5,795 nt of DNA, from assembly GCA_031417835.1 (NCBI GenBank), contig JANOWJ010000066.1:1-5795 (forward strand), given 5' to 3'. The first letter of the stretch is position 1. Every line of letters starts with the position of its first letter. Source of the stretch: JADJLQ01 sp031417835 (lineage in GTDB: Bacteria; Bacteroidota; Bacteroidia; Chitinophagales; Saprospiraceae). Below, piece after piece: positions 1-5,350 of the stretch. The position numbers and the translations under genes were made by a program. The notes under the pieces were generated by a model that made no database searches, was not told the DNA's origin, and saw only the letters and a program-made list of their open reading frames with translations.

Positions 1-275
1 CAGAGAATGGTATGGATTGGATGTATGCTAATTGTAGTACCACTGCTCAACGCGGAGCCCTGGACTGGAAAGATAAATTCCGCGACGCTACCCTACCTGT
101 TTTTAAAGAATTATATGCATCAGTGGCGCGAGGTGATGAAGCTCAACGTTCTATAGATAGTAATAGCCAATCGGACTATCGTGCTAAACTTGAAGTAGAA
201 TTAGCAACATTGCGCGATTCAGAAATGTGGCAAGCTGGCAAAGTGGTACGAAGCTTAAGACCTGAACAGAACTAA
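1..275 (+). CDS. ilvC: Ketol-acid reductoisomerase, C-terminal end (5' truncated by window)
   Basis: This is the last 90 residues of acetohydroxyacid (ketol-acid) reductoisomerase. The enzyme carries out the NADPH- and Mg-dependent isomeroreduction of acetolactate and acetohydroxybutyrate in branched-chain amino acid synthesis, in the cytoplasm. The frame is open from base 3 (ENGMDWMYANCSTTAQRGAL), so the ATG at 12 is internal and the gene begins outside the window. The recognisable blocks are MYANCSTTAQRGALDW, a PVF-x2-LY stretch, SIDSNSQSDYR, and the terminal EMWQAGKVVRSLRPEQN. From memory these match the C-terminus of the yeast Ilv5 type, also found in Bacteroidota, rather than the E. coli type. 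The N-terminal Rossmann domain and most of the knotted catalytic domain are not in view. A terminator follows about 50 bp after the stop, so ilvC looks like the last gene of its transcript. Confidence 0.93.
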   Translation, partial: ENGMDWMYANCSTTAQRGALDWKDKFRDATLPVFKELYASVARGDEAQRSIDSNSQSDYRAKLEVELATLRDSEMWQAGKVVRSLRPEQN

Positions 276-320
276 AACAGTCAGTAAGATATTTTTATTC
301 CTCGTTTTGGTATGATTAGG

Positions 321-352
321 AAGGGTTCTGTCGCGAGGCAGAACCTTTTTTT
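321..352 (+). terminator. Intrinsic terminator of ilvC
   Basis: A 9-bp stem, GGTTCTGTC (324-332) with GGCAGAACC (337-345) and one G-T pair, encloses a GCGA tetraloop of the stable GNRA class. Seven T residues follow at 346-352. The stem can extend through AAG at 321-323 pairing with the first T residues. The T-tract lies on the plus-strand side, so it mainly serves ilvC. It also separates ilvC from the converging gene that ends at 363. Confidence 0.92.
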
Positions 353-362
353 ATACCCCTTT

Positions 363-1208
363 CTAAAATTTCCAAAAAGTCACCTGCCATTGTGTTTGCC
401 ACCATCCAGGCTGTGTGGCTATCAGATTTAGTTTATTTGGCTCATTATTGAGATAGAGATAAGATTTTGAAATAATTCGGTAGTAGTCTCTGTTCAGCAC
501 TTTTTCGATTTGCCATTGAGCAGCTGGCAATGAAGGATCAATAGTCCCTATTTTAAGCATGCCATTTTCTTCAAATAAATATTTCCCTACACCCAATGAG
601 CGAATCCTAATGGAATTAGTGACTCCGGGCATAGGTTCAATGACCCACGATCCGGAATCGATTTTGGACACGACTACATTGGCATTACTATCCACCAGAA
701 ATTTATTTGTCCATCTGTTTTTAAAAGAAGCGCCTACCACTTTATGGGGTAATATTTCTTTATCAAACCTCCAATGTCCGGAAAACCATCCACGCAAAGT
801 TTTATTGCAAGCCAGGTGCCCAAGCTCAGTATTGAGCGCGCTACCCGTGGCCACATGAATTATCCGGTAAAATGTAGTATTGATCTTTTCAAGTTTCCAC
901 AAGGCATGGGATTTATCTGTAATGACAGCAGAGGAATACAATGAATCATAAAATGACCCTAAATATTGGCCTGAAACAGCGTGTTTTAATCGGATTTGAT
1001 CAGGTTGAGTATTGTCTTTTTCCACCATCCATCCGGCTTCATCGACGATAGACATGGTAGGCCATCCGGTGATGGTACAAAGTTTATCTTTTGTCCATCT
1101 ATTGGTGATCACATATGGCGTGTTGGGAATATCCTGGGCTAGTAGGAAACTGACCGTAAGGCATAATACGAACACTATGATTGATTTATTGATAGTCTTG
1201 TGAATCAT
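363..1208 (-). CDS. Secreted double beta-trefoil (ricin-like) protein with six W repeats
   Basis: This 281-residue protein has a clear signal peptide: basic MIHKTINK, then a hydrophobic core at about 9-23, with likely cleavage after LLA (residue 24). The mature part is built from six units marked by W-x-hydrophobic-E/D, with tryptophans at 60, 104, 146, 188, 232 and 274. Their spacing is 44, 42, 42, 44 and 42. Two halves repeat with a period near 128: NRWTKDKL at 36 and NRWTNKFL at 164. Units of about 42 residues in threes are what a beta-trefoil shows, so I infer two tandem trefoils of the ricin/CBM13-like fold. Such domains usually bind carbohydrate or protein. The classical QxW motif is absent, so sugar binding is not assured. 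No catalytic domain, lipobox, sorting tail or membrane anchor is visible. The start is the ATG at 1208, which directly precedes the signal peptide. It is transcribed alone, towards ilvC. The exact family is not recognised. Confidence 0.85.
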   Translation of the reverse strand: MIHKTINKSIIVFVLCLTVSFLLAQDIPNTPYVITNRWTKDKLCTITGWPTMSIVDEAGWMVEKDNTQPDQIRLKHAVSGQYLGSFYDSLYSSAVITDKSHALWKLEKINTTFYRIIHVATGSALNTELGHLACNKTLRGWFSGHWRFDKEILPHKVVGASFKNRWTNKFLVDSNANVVVSKIDSGSWVIEPMPGVTNSIRIRSLGVGKYLFEENGMLKIGTIDPSLPAAQWQIEKVLNRDYYRIISKSYLYLNNEPNKLNLIATQPGWWQTQWQVTFWKF

Positions 1209-1240
1209 GATGTTTTGAATTTATTGTTAATACTTTATTT

Positions 1241-1304
1241 GAACCAATGATTGAAAAATATATAATTTGGTTCCTAAGATATTCATAATTATTGAATATT
1301 CATA
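1241..1304. repeat. Inverted and direct repeats upstream of the trefoil gene
   Basis: Perfect 7-bp arms, GAACCAA (1241-1247) and TTGGTTC (1267-1273), lie 33-67 bp upstream of the trefoil gene start. Beyond them the 9-mer ATATTCATA occurs twice, at 1279-1287 and 1296-1304, with the starts 17 bp apart. Either could be an operator. The DNA here is about 20% GC, so chance repeats are likely, and no convincing TAnnTTTG promoter was found for this gene. Confidence 0.3.
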
Positions 1305-1370
1305 GAATAAAAATCCTAACTAATTTGCGAAATAAATAAGTATTTTTTATAATTTTTCGGTTTTGTTTTT

Positions 1371-1550
1371 AGTTGAGATGGTGCGCCTGTTAGCCTTGCA
1401 GGTAAAGTTTTGCATTATCAAAGTACGGGATATCGATGCTGGTCCTATTCCTGATGATTTAAAGGCATATTTCTTAGCTACTCGTGTACCTAGCTTGTAG
1501 CTGAACACCGTATAGCAAAAAGCCCCATCAGCATGGCGGTGGTGTTTTTT
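1371..1550 (+). other. GC-shifted block: possible small RNA or short/remnant ORF
   Basis: Composition changes abruptly here: 1261-1320 is 20% GC, while 1381-1500 is about 42% GC. On the plus strand an ATG at 1378 opens 40 codons, ending in the peptide DDLKAYFLATRVPSL with a stop at 1500. On the minus strand a 68-codon open frame (1553-1350, stop at 1347) overlaps it, with no ATG near its upstream end. A third plus-strand frame is open from 1377 to 1454. Three overlapping open frames mean none can be trusted as coding. The block also holds an 8-bp stem, TTAGCTAC (1474-1481) with GTAGCTGA (1497-1504), and ends in a terminator-like hairpin. A small RNA, a gene remnant or a dispersed repeat would all fit. 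I do not recognise any of the peptides with confidence. Confidence 0.35.
1517..1550. terminator. Probable bidirectional terminator
   Basis: AAAAAGC-C-CCATC (1517-1529) pairs with GGTGG-T-GTTTTTT (1538-1550) around an 8-base loop, with one C-T mismatch and two G-T pairs. A-tract and T-tract flank the stem, so it can work in both directions. On the plus strand it would end the 1371-1500 block. On the minus strand it would end the mntA-hepT transcript, whose last stop is at 1619. Confidence 0.6.
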
Positions 1551-1618
1551 AAATTAATCTTTTGACTCTGATTTTGGGAAGGGCTTTTTTCTATAGTGCT
1601 CCATGTTGGCTGAAGTGG

Positions 1619-1966
1619 CTACTGTATTGATTTTAAGGTATTTTCAATTTTTTCCTTTAATTCTGGAATATCACATTTAATAATTTCCCAAACTAAACTG
1701 GAGTCAATACCAAAATATTCATGAGCAAAAACATTTCGCATTCCAACAATTTGAGCCCACTCTATATCTGAAAATTTTGATTTCAATTCTGTAGATAGAT
1801 GATTACTTGCTTCGCCAATTATTTCCTTTTGCTTTATACAAGCAAATCGCATCATTGAATTTTCGAAAAATATCGAAAGGTCTGCTCCAATTAAATATTT
1901 ATAAATTTCATCAATTGCATCAAGAATATGTTGCAATCTGATTTTGTCGCCTAGTTCACTTCTCAT
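1619..1966 (-). CDS. hepT: HepT-like HEPN toxin ribonuclease (DUF86)
   Basis: This 115-residue all-helical HEPN protein is the toxin of a type VII toxin-antitoxin system. HEPN toxins are metal-independent RNases that act as dimers. The active-site motif R-x4-H-x-Y is present as RNVFAHEY, with R77, H82 and Y84. In the characterised Shewanella pair this tyrosine is the residue AMPylated by the partner MntA. A second family mark is KEIIGEASNHLS at about 48-59, matching the conserved IGEA block of DUF86. The length fits the family (about 110-140). Its ATG at 1966 lies inside the end of mntA, an 11-bp overlap that implies translational coupling. Nothing looks broken, so an active toxin under antitoxin control is expected. 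That is an inference from intact motifs. Confidence 0.93.
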   Translation of the reverse strand: MRSELGDKIRLQHILDAIDEIYKYLIGADLSIFFENSMMRFACIKQKEIIGEASNHLSTELKSKFSDIEWAQIVGMRNVFAHEYFGIDSSLVWEIIKCDIPELKEKIENTLKSIQ

Positions 1967-2249
1967 ACATTAAACGCTTTTCTACATCAACAAGTGGTTT
2001 AATGTATTTAGACATCCCATTTGAAGAAACTAAATCTACTTCATTATTCAATAGCTTTTCGAGATCAAGTTTCATTTGAATAAACTGTAATCCTATTTTT
2101 TGGGTGTAATCTAAATCAACTAAAATATCTATATCGCTCTTATTGTCTGCCATTCCTCGTTCATATGATCCGAACAAATATGCTTTCAAAACAGGGCGTG
2201 TCTTAAAGTAATTTTTAATTGATTCTATTTTGGTATTATCTAATGTCAT
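1956..2249 (-). CDS. mntA: MntA-like minimal nucleotidyltransferase antitoxin
   Basis: This 97-residue MNT-fold protein neutralises HepT by transferring AMP to it, as shown for the Shewanella homologue. The GSX10DXD signature is complete: G27-S28, ten residues, then D39-I-D41 (SDIDILVDLD). The third acidic residue is D72 in EVDLVSS, so the metal-binding triad is intact. The upstream flank KAYLFGSYERG is typical of MNT domains. I chose the ATG at 2249, giving MTLDNTKIES. An in-frame TTG at 2264 would add five residues, but it lies upstream of a promoter box at 2254-2261 and would probably not be on the transcript. The gene precedes and overlaps hepT, so antitoxin is made before toxin. Confidence 0.92.
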   Translation of the reverse strand: MTLDNTKIESIKNYFKTRPVLKAYLFGSYERGMADNKSDIDILVDLDYTQKIGLQFIQMKLDLEKLLNNEVDLVSSNGMSKYIKPLVDVEKRLMYEK

Positions 2250-2253
2250 GAAA

Positions 2254-2286
2254 CAAATATACAAAACCTATAAAGAAGAATCCAAA
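2254..2286 (-). promoter_or_regulatory. Bacteroidota-type promoter of mntA-hepT
   Basis: Reading the minus strand, TTTG (2286-2283) is followed by 21 bp and then TATATTTG (2261-2254). This is an exact match to the -33 TTTG / -7 TAnnTTTG layout of the Bacteroidota primary sigma factor, with an allowed spacer. Only TTTC separates the -7 box from the mntA ATG. Transcription would start at or within a few bases of the ATG, giving a leaderless or near-leaderless mRNA. The -33 box lies within the reading frame of the gene remnant upstream. Confidence 0.7.
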
Positions 2287-2571
2287 TTGTCGGCTCTTGG
2301 CTTTTCTTTAGTTGCCAGTACTTCAATTGGGTTAAAGACATTTTGAATGAGTCCTTACAACGGGTCATACCAACCCACATAAGAGCCGAGAATATTTTTG
2401 ATTTCACGTTTCTGTGCTATTGCTGCAACTTCTGGGTCAGCTAGTGATTTTGGATTTAAAGAGTCAAACGGCTTGAAGTTGTTCAATGTCCTGTATTATA
2501 TGTTTTGTTGATGGGTCAAAGTTACTATGCTTCAAGTTAGCAGGGTGATCGATAGCCTTGCCGCTAAACAT
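2268..2571 (-). pseudogene. Remnant of a larger gene, possibly a GHKL-type ATPase
   Basis: Two minus-strand frames together read like one protein. The first runs from an ATG at 2571 and encodes MFSGKAIDHPANLKHSNFDP, continuing to DIEQL before a stop at 2464. The second (about 2486-2355) encodes NNFKPFDSLNPKSLADPEVA, then AQKREIKNILGSYVGWYDPL, then TAA. The same frame continues after the stop with GLIQNVFNPIEVLATKEKP to a TAG at 2268. WYDPL-x-x-LIQN resembles the N-box helix (ELIQNA-x-DA) of HSP90/histidine-kinase-like ATPases. The rest of such a domain is missing. So there is a frameshift or internal deletion, an in-frame stop and a 3' truncation. The deletion may have occurred between short GAACAA-like repeats at the junction. 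Family assignment is tentative. The breakage itself is visible. Confidence 0.55.
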
Positions 2572-2601
2572 TTTGCAGATTTGCCATAGGCGGGCTTTTT
2601 A

Positions 2602-2633
2602 CAACAAACCTGCCTGCAGGCAGGCAGGTGTTG
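2602..2633. repeat. Palindrome/hairpin with CCTGCAGG core
   Basis: CCTGCCTGCAGGCAGG (2609-2624) is a perfect 16-bp palindrome. An alternative hairpin pairs ACCTGCC (2608-2614) with GGCAGGT (2623-2629). It extends through CAAC (2602-2605) with GTTG (2630-2633) across a two-base bulge. No T-tract follows, so it is not an obvious terminator. It is far more GC-rich than its surroundings and looks like a dispersed intergenic palindrome. Confidence 0.6.
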
Positions 2634-2634
2634 A

Positions 2635-2735
2635 TGCGGAGAACTGAACTTTCGGCTACCACAAATGTGTCTGTGGAGCACTGAACGGCCACTTTTACCA
2701 AACCCGTGTTAGTGGTTCGTTGTTTTTCTATCAGT
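2635..2735. repeat. Direct-repeat pair and imperfect hairpins in repeat-like block
   Basis: TGCGGAGAACTGAAC (2635-2649) and TGTGGAGCACTGAAC (2672-2686) match at 13 of 15 positions with a 37-bp period. Between them CCACA (2659-2663) can pair with TGTGG (2672-2676). Next, GAAC...CACT (from 2683) pairs with AGTG...GTTC (ending about 2720) with a GGC bulge. With the palindrome just upstream, this suggests a mobile or dispersed intergenic element. No transposase or integrase is present. The remainder up to 2790 shows no reading frame or other element I can support. Confidence 0.4.
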
Positions 2736-2793
2736 CTTAAAAGTAGTATTTTATTTCTTAACCAAAGTCAACGAAATTAGAAAATGGGTTACA

Positions 2794-2801
2794 TATCTTT
2801 G
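2794..2801 (+). promoter_or_regulatory. Candidate -7 box of the MDR/CPBP operon
   Basis: TATCTTTG matches TAnnTTTG exactly and lies 29 bp before the ATG at 2831. That would leave a leader of about 22-26 bases, A-rich just before the start (AGTAAAAA). No TTTG was found at the expected -33 distance, so the promoter is only half supported. Confidence 0.45.
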
Positions 2802-2830
2802 TCCTTTGAAATAATTAATAAAAGTAAAAA

Positions 2831-3790
2831 ATGAAAGCAGCAGTTTACACACAATATGGTTCACCAAAGGTTCTCCAAGTCAAACAGGTAGAAAAACCAA
2901 CACCAAAAAATAATGAGATTTTGCTAAGAATCAAAGCCACGGCTGTCAATTCAGGCGATTGGCGATTACGCAAAGCTGAGCCTTTTGCGGTCAGATTTAT
3001 TTTCGGCTTAATAAAACCCAAAGTTAATATTCTGGGAACTGTTTTTTCAGGTGAAGTTGAAAGTGTCGGTGAAGATGTGAAAAATTTCAAAGTTGGTGAC
3101 TCTGTCTTTGGTCATACAGATATGAGCTTTAGTGCCTATGCGGAATACAAATGTTTGCCTGAAAATGGGTCAGTAGCATTAAAACCTGCGAATATTTCTC
3201 ACAAGGAAGCAGCTGTCATTCCTTTTGGTGGAGTTACAGCATTGCATTTTATAAAAAAGGCAGCGATAAAACATAGTCAAAAAGTGCTTGTAGTAGGCGC
3301 TTCTGGTGCAGTAGGAAGTGCTGCCGTTCAATTGGCAAAGTCATTTGGAGCTAATGTTACGGGTGTGTGCAGCACTTCAAATATTGCTTTAGTAAAATCT
3401 ATAGGAGCAGACAAGGTAATTGATTACACGAAGGAGGATTTTACTCTAAATGGCGAAACTTATGATGTGATTTTTGATGCTGTGAAAGCAATATCTGTTT
3501 CACGAAGTTTAAAGTCACTAAATAAAAATGGAATAATGATTCTAAGTGCCGCAGGAATGTCAGAAATGCTTCAAGGTATGTGGATTTCTATGACAAGCAG
3601 CAAAAAGGTTATGGCTGGTGTAATTAGTCATACAAAAGCAGACATTATTTTTCTAAAGGGGCTTATTGAAACTAATAAATTGAAACCAGTAATTGATAAA
3701 ACTTATTCATTGGAGCAAATTGCAGAAGCACATGCTTATGTTGAAAAAGGACATAAGAAAGTCAACGTTGCAATCGAAATTGAAAATTAA
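2831..3790 (+). CDS. MDR-superfamily NADPH:quinone oxidoreductase-like enzyme
   Basis: This complete 319-residue medium-chain dehydrogenase/reductase is probably cytosolic and NAD(P)H-dependent, reducing quinones, enones or aldehydes. The N-terminal GroES-like half opens with MKAAVYTQYGSPKVLQV and holds EILLRIKATAVNSGDWRLR (about 29-47) and the GTVFSGEVESVG block near 69-80. The Rossmann nucleotide-binding segment is VVGASGAVGSAAVQLAK (154-170). It is followed by the GADKVIDYTKEDF segment near 192-204, usual in this family. The catalytic and structural zinc cysteine/histidine sets of true alcohol dehydrogenases are absent, which argues for the zinc-free quinone oxidoreductase branch. The C-terminus (TYSLEQIAEAHAYVEKGHKK) is family-typical and the length is normal. 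The ATG at 2831 follows an A-rich leader. The gene lies 20 bp upstream of the CPBP gene and is probably in the same operon. The substrate cannot be told from sequence. Confidence 0.9.
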   Translation: MKAAVYTQYGSPKVLQVKQVEKPTPKNNEILLRIKATAVNSGDWRLRKAEPFAVRFIFGLIKPKVNILGTVFSGEVESVGEDVKNFKVGDSVFGHTDMSFSAYAEYKCLPENGSVALKPANISHKEAAVIPFGGVTALHFIKKAAIKHSQKVLVVGASGAVGSAAVQLAKSFGANVTGVCSTSNIALVKSIGADKVIDYTKEDFTLNGETYDVIFDAVKAISVSRSLKSLNKNGIMILSAAGMSEMLQGMWISMTSSKKVMAGVISHTKADIIFLKGLIETNKLKPVIDKTYSLEQIAEAHAYVEKGHKKVNVAIEIEN

Positions 3791-3810
3791 TAAAATGAAA
3801 TACAATCGCA

Positions 3811-4650
3811 ATGGCAATATTTTTAAATTCAGATAGAAAAATTAAAAACATTTGGTGGGTTGTCCTATTTTTTTTAATTCTTTCCTCATTACTATTTCCG
3901 CTGATTATTTTAGCAGACCACTTTTCTTTTGAGATAACAATGGTTCATCAGGTTGTAATAATTTCTGTCGTTTCAATTATTTGTCAACTGCTAAGGCGTA
4001 AACCAATAACCGATTTAACAGGTAAGATAAATTTTATTTGGTTGAAGGAACTTTTTATAGGACTAATTATTGGTGCTGCACTGATGGTTTTACCAGTTTT
4101 GTTATTAACCATTTTTGGGTATATCCATTGGAAGGTAAATACTTTTTCCGATTCAACTATTCTATCCGGCTTTTCAATATTTCTGTTAGTTGCCATAGCT
4201 GAAGAATTATTGTTCAGAGGCTTTATGTTTCAGCGACTAATACAAGCTTTTGGAAAATGGCCCGCTCAATTAATCGTAGCCGCCCTTTTTTTATTAACCC
4301 ATATCAATAATCCAGGAATGACCGGATCAGTAAAAGTATTGGCATCGGTTAATATTTTTATTGCTTCCTTTATGTTTGGTATTGCCTTTATAAAAACTAA
4401 AAGTTTAGCAATGCCTTTGGGGCTGCATTTTATGTCGAATTTTATGCAAGGAACAATTCTTGGATTTGGTGTTAGTGGAGACAAAAACCCAAGTTTGTTA
4501 AACCCTATCAGTAATAATTCGCCAAAATGGGTTAGTGGTGGCGAATTTGGAATAGAAGCAAGTAGCGGAGGTTTGTTTTTTGTATTCCTTATCACTATTT
4601 TTCTTTATTGTTGGTATCCCACAAAAGATGAAATAGTAGCCATTCAATAG
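3811..4650 (+). CDS. CPBP-family intramembrane metalloprotease (CAAX protease/Abi-like)
   Basis: This 279-residue multi-span membrane protein has all three motifs of the CPBP (Rce1-like) family. They are EELLFRG, with E131, E132 and R136; the second-motif histidine H164 in FLLTHINNP; and HFMSN, with H206 and N210. Hydrophobic segments lie near residues 14-34, 46-60, 80-104, 120-130, 152-163, 178-193 and 255-268, so about six to eight spans are likely. Family members are membrane glutamate-type proteases or scaffolds. In bacteria they are linked to peptide maturation, self-immunity or stress, but the target here is unknown. The 209-255 region is a glycine/asparagine-rich loop before the final span. 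The ATG at 3811 lies 20 bp after the oxidoreductase stop, so the two genes are probably cotranscribed. No terminator is visible in the 33 bp before the converging pseudogene. Confidence 0.9.
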   Translation: MAIFLNSDRKIKNIWWVVLFFLILSSLLFPLIILADHFSFEITMVHQVVIISVVSIICQLLRRKPITDLTGKINFIWLKELFIGLIIGAALMVLPVLLLTIFGYIHWKVNTFSDSTILSGFSIFLLVAIAEELLFRGFMFQRLIQAFGKWPAQLIVAALFLLTHINNPGMTGSVKVLASVNIFIASFMFGIAFIKTKSLAMPLGLHFMSNFMQGTILGFGVSGDKNPSLLNPISNNSPKWVSGGEFGIEASSGGLFFVFLITIFLYCWYPTKDEIVAIQ

Positions 4651-4683
4651 CCTGCTCACCTGATAAACTGAAAAATACTACGA

Positions 4684-5272
4684 TCAAGATATAGAACTAT
4701 TTGTAGAAATTCGTTTTCTAATCCGGCTCAAAGATTCTGGTTTAACACCTATATAACTTGCTATTTGATATTGCGGTATTTTTTGAAACAAATCGGGCCT
4801 TAACTTTAATAATTTAAGATAATGTTGTTCTGGTGTATCTGTAGAATATGAAGACATAATTTCTTGTTGCTCTGCAAATACCTTTTCCATTACTTTCCGT
4901 GAAATAGTTTCAAATTTTGGAAATCTCTTGTATAGGTTATCTGCTTTTTTACTATTACCAACTACCAAAGTACTATCCATACAGCAATCTATATAATGAT
5001 TAGATGGAGCAGCTTGGTTAAAACTATTTAAAGAAATCACCCATAGTTCCTCAGCAAAATAAATTGTTAGTTTTTTCATCTCCGTCAACTAAATAAAATT
5101 GTCGCACACAACCTTCTAAAACAAAGTAAACTTCTGTAGAAATTTGTCCTTCTTCTAGTAGAACTGTCCCTTTTTTATGATGTTTTATGCTCATCGTTTT
5201 AACAATAACTCTAATCTCTTCGTTTGAAAGAGGCATAATTCTTTGGAAATATTTAAGGTGTTTTTCGTCTAT
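4684..5272 (-). pseudogene. Crp/Fnr-family transcriptional regulator, frameshifted and start-less
   Basis: Two minus-strand frames together give one Crp/Fnr-like protein of about 195 residues. The upstream part (to 5051) holds the cyclic-nucleotide-binding-like beta roll: LSNEEIRVIVKTM, KKGTVLLEEGQISTEVYFVL, EGCVRQFYLVDGDEKTNN. It then hits a TGA. The other frame (stop 4684) continues with FAEELWVISLNSFNQAAPSN, YKRFPKFETISRKVMEKVFA, and the helix-turn-helix QIASYIGVKPESLSRIRKRI. Removing one base from the A4 run at 5056-5059 (T4 on the coding strand) restores NNLFAEELW, so the lesion is a one-base insertion or a sequencing error. The family-like N-terminus extends upstream of the ATG at 5236 (DEKHLKYFQRI). 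The codon where a start would be expected, at 5270-5272, is ATA, with a stop at 5282-5284. A start at 5236 is possible but would cut the domain short. DNA binding from the intact C-terminal part alone is unlikely. Confidence 0.85.
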
Positions 5273-5350
5273 AATTTTTATCTATTTGGTCTTTCTGTGT
5301 CGTCCGTGCTAATGAGCGCTAACGAATAAGTATTTATAAAGAAGGGGAAA

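Noticed and set aside
559..858. 99-codon plus-strand open frame inside the trefoil gene
   Set aside because: It lies antisense within a gene with a clear signal peptide and six-fold repeat. Its peptide shows no motif.
1012..1203. 63-codon plus-strand open frame opposite the signal peptide region
   Set aside because: It is antisense to the trefoil gene start. Its hydrophobicity is a by-product of the opposite strand.
1347..1553. Minus-strand open frame through the GC-shifted block
   Set aside because: It has no start codon near its upstream end and reads straight through the terminator hairpin. I keep the block as an unexplained unit, not as a gene.
2683..2725. Integron attC-like site in the repeat block
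   Set aside because: Imperfect arms with a bulge suggested attC, but neither the GTTRRRY core nor its RYYYAAC partner is present at the right places, and there is no integrase.
2759..2791. TAACC/GGTTA inverted repeat before the oxidoreductase promoter
   Set aside because: The arms are only five bases with a wide spacer in AT-rich DNA, which is not distinguishable from chance.
2845..3090. 81-codon minus-strand frame within the oxidoreductase gene
   Set aside because: It is a shadow of a well-supported family member and has no motif of its own.
3795..3836. Short ATG frame between the oxidoreductase and CPBP genes
   Set aside because: It has only 13 codons, overlaps the CPBP start and has no sign of a leader-peptide role.
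3984..4595. Two minus-strand frames (70 and 109 codons) within the CPBP gene
   Set aside because: They are antisense to a gene with all three catalytic motifs. The peptides are uninformative.
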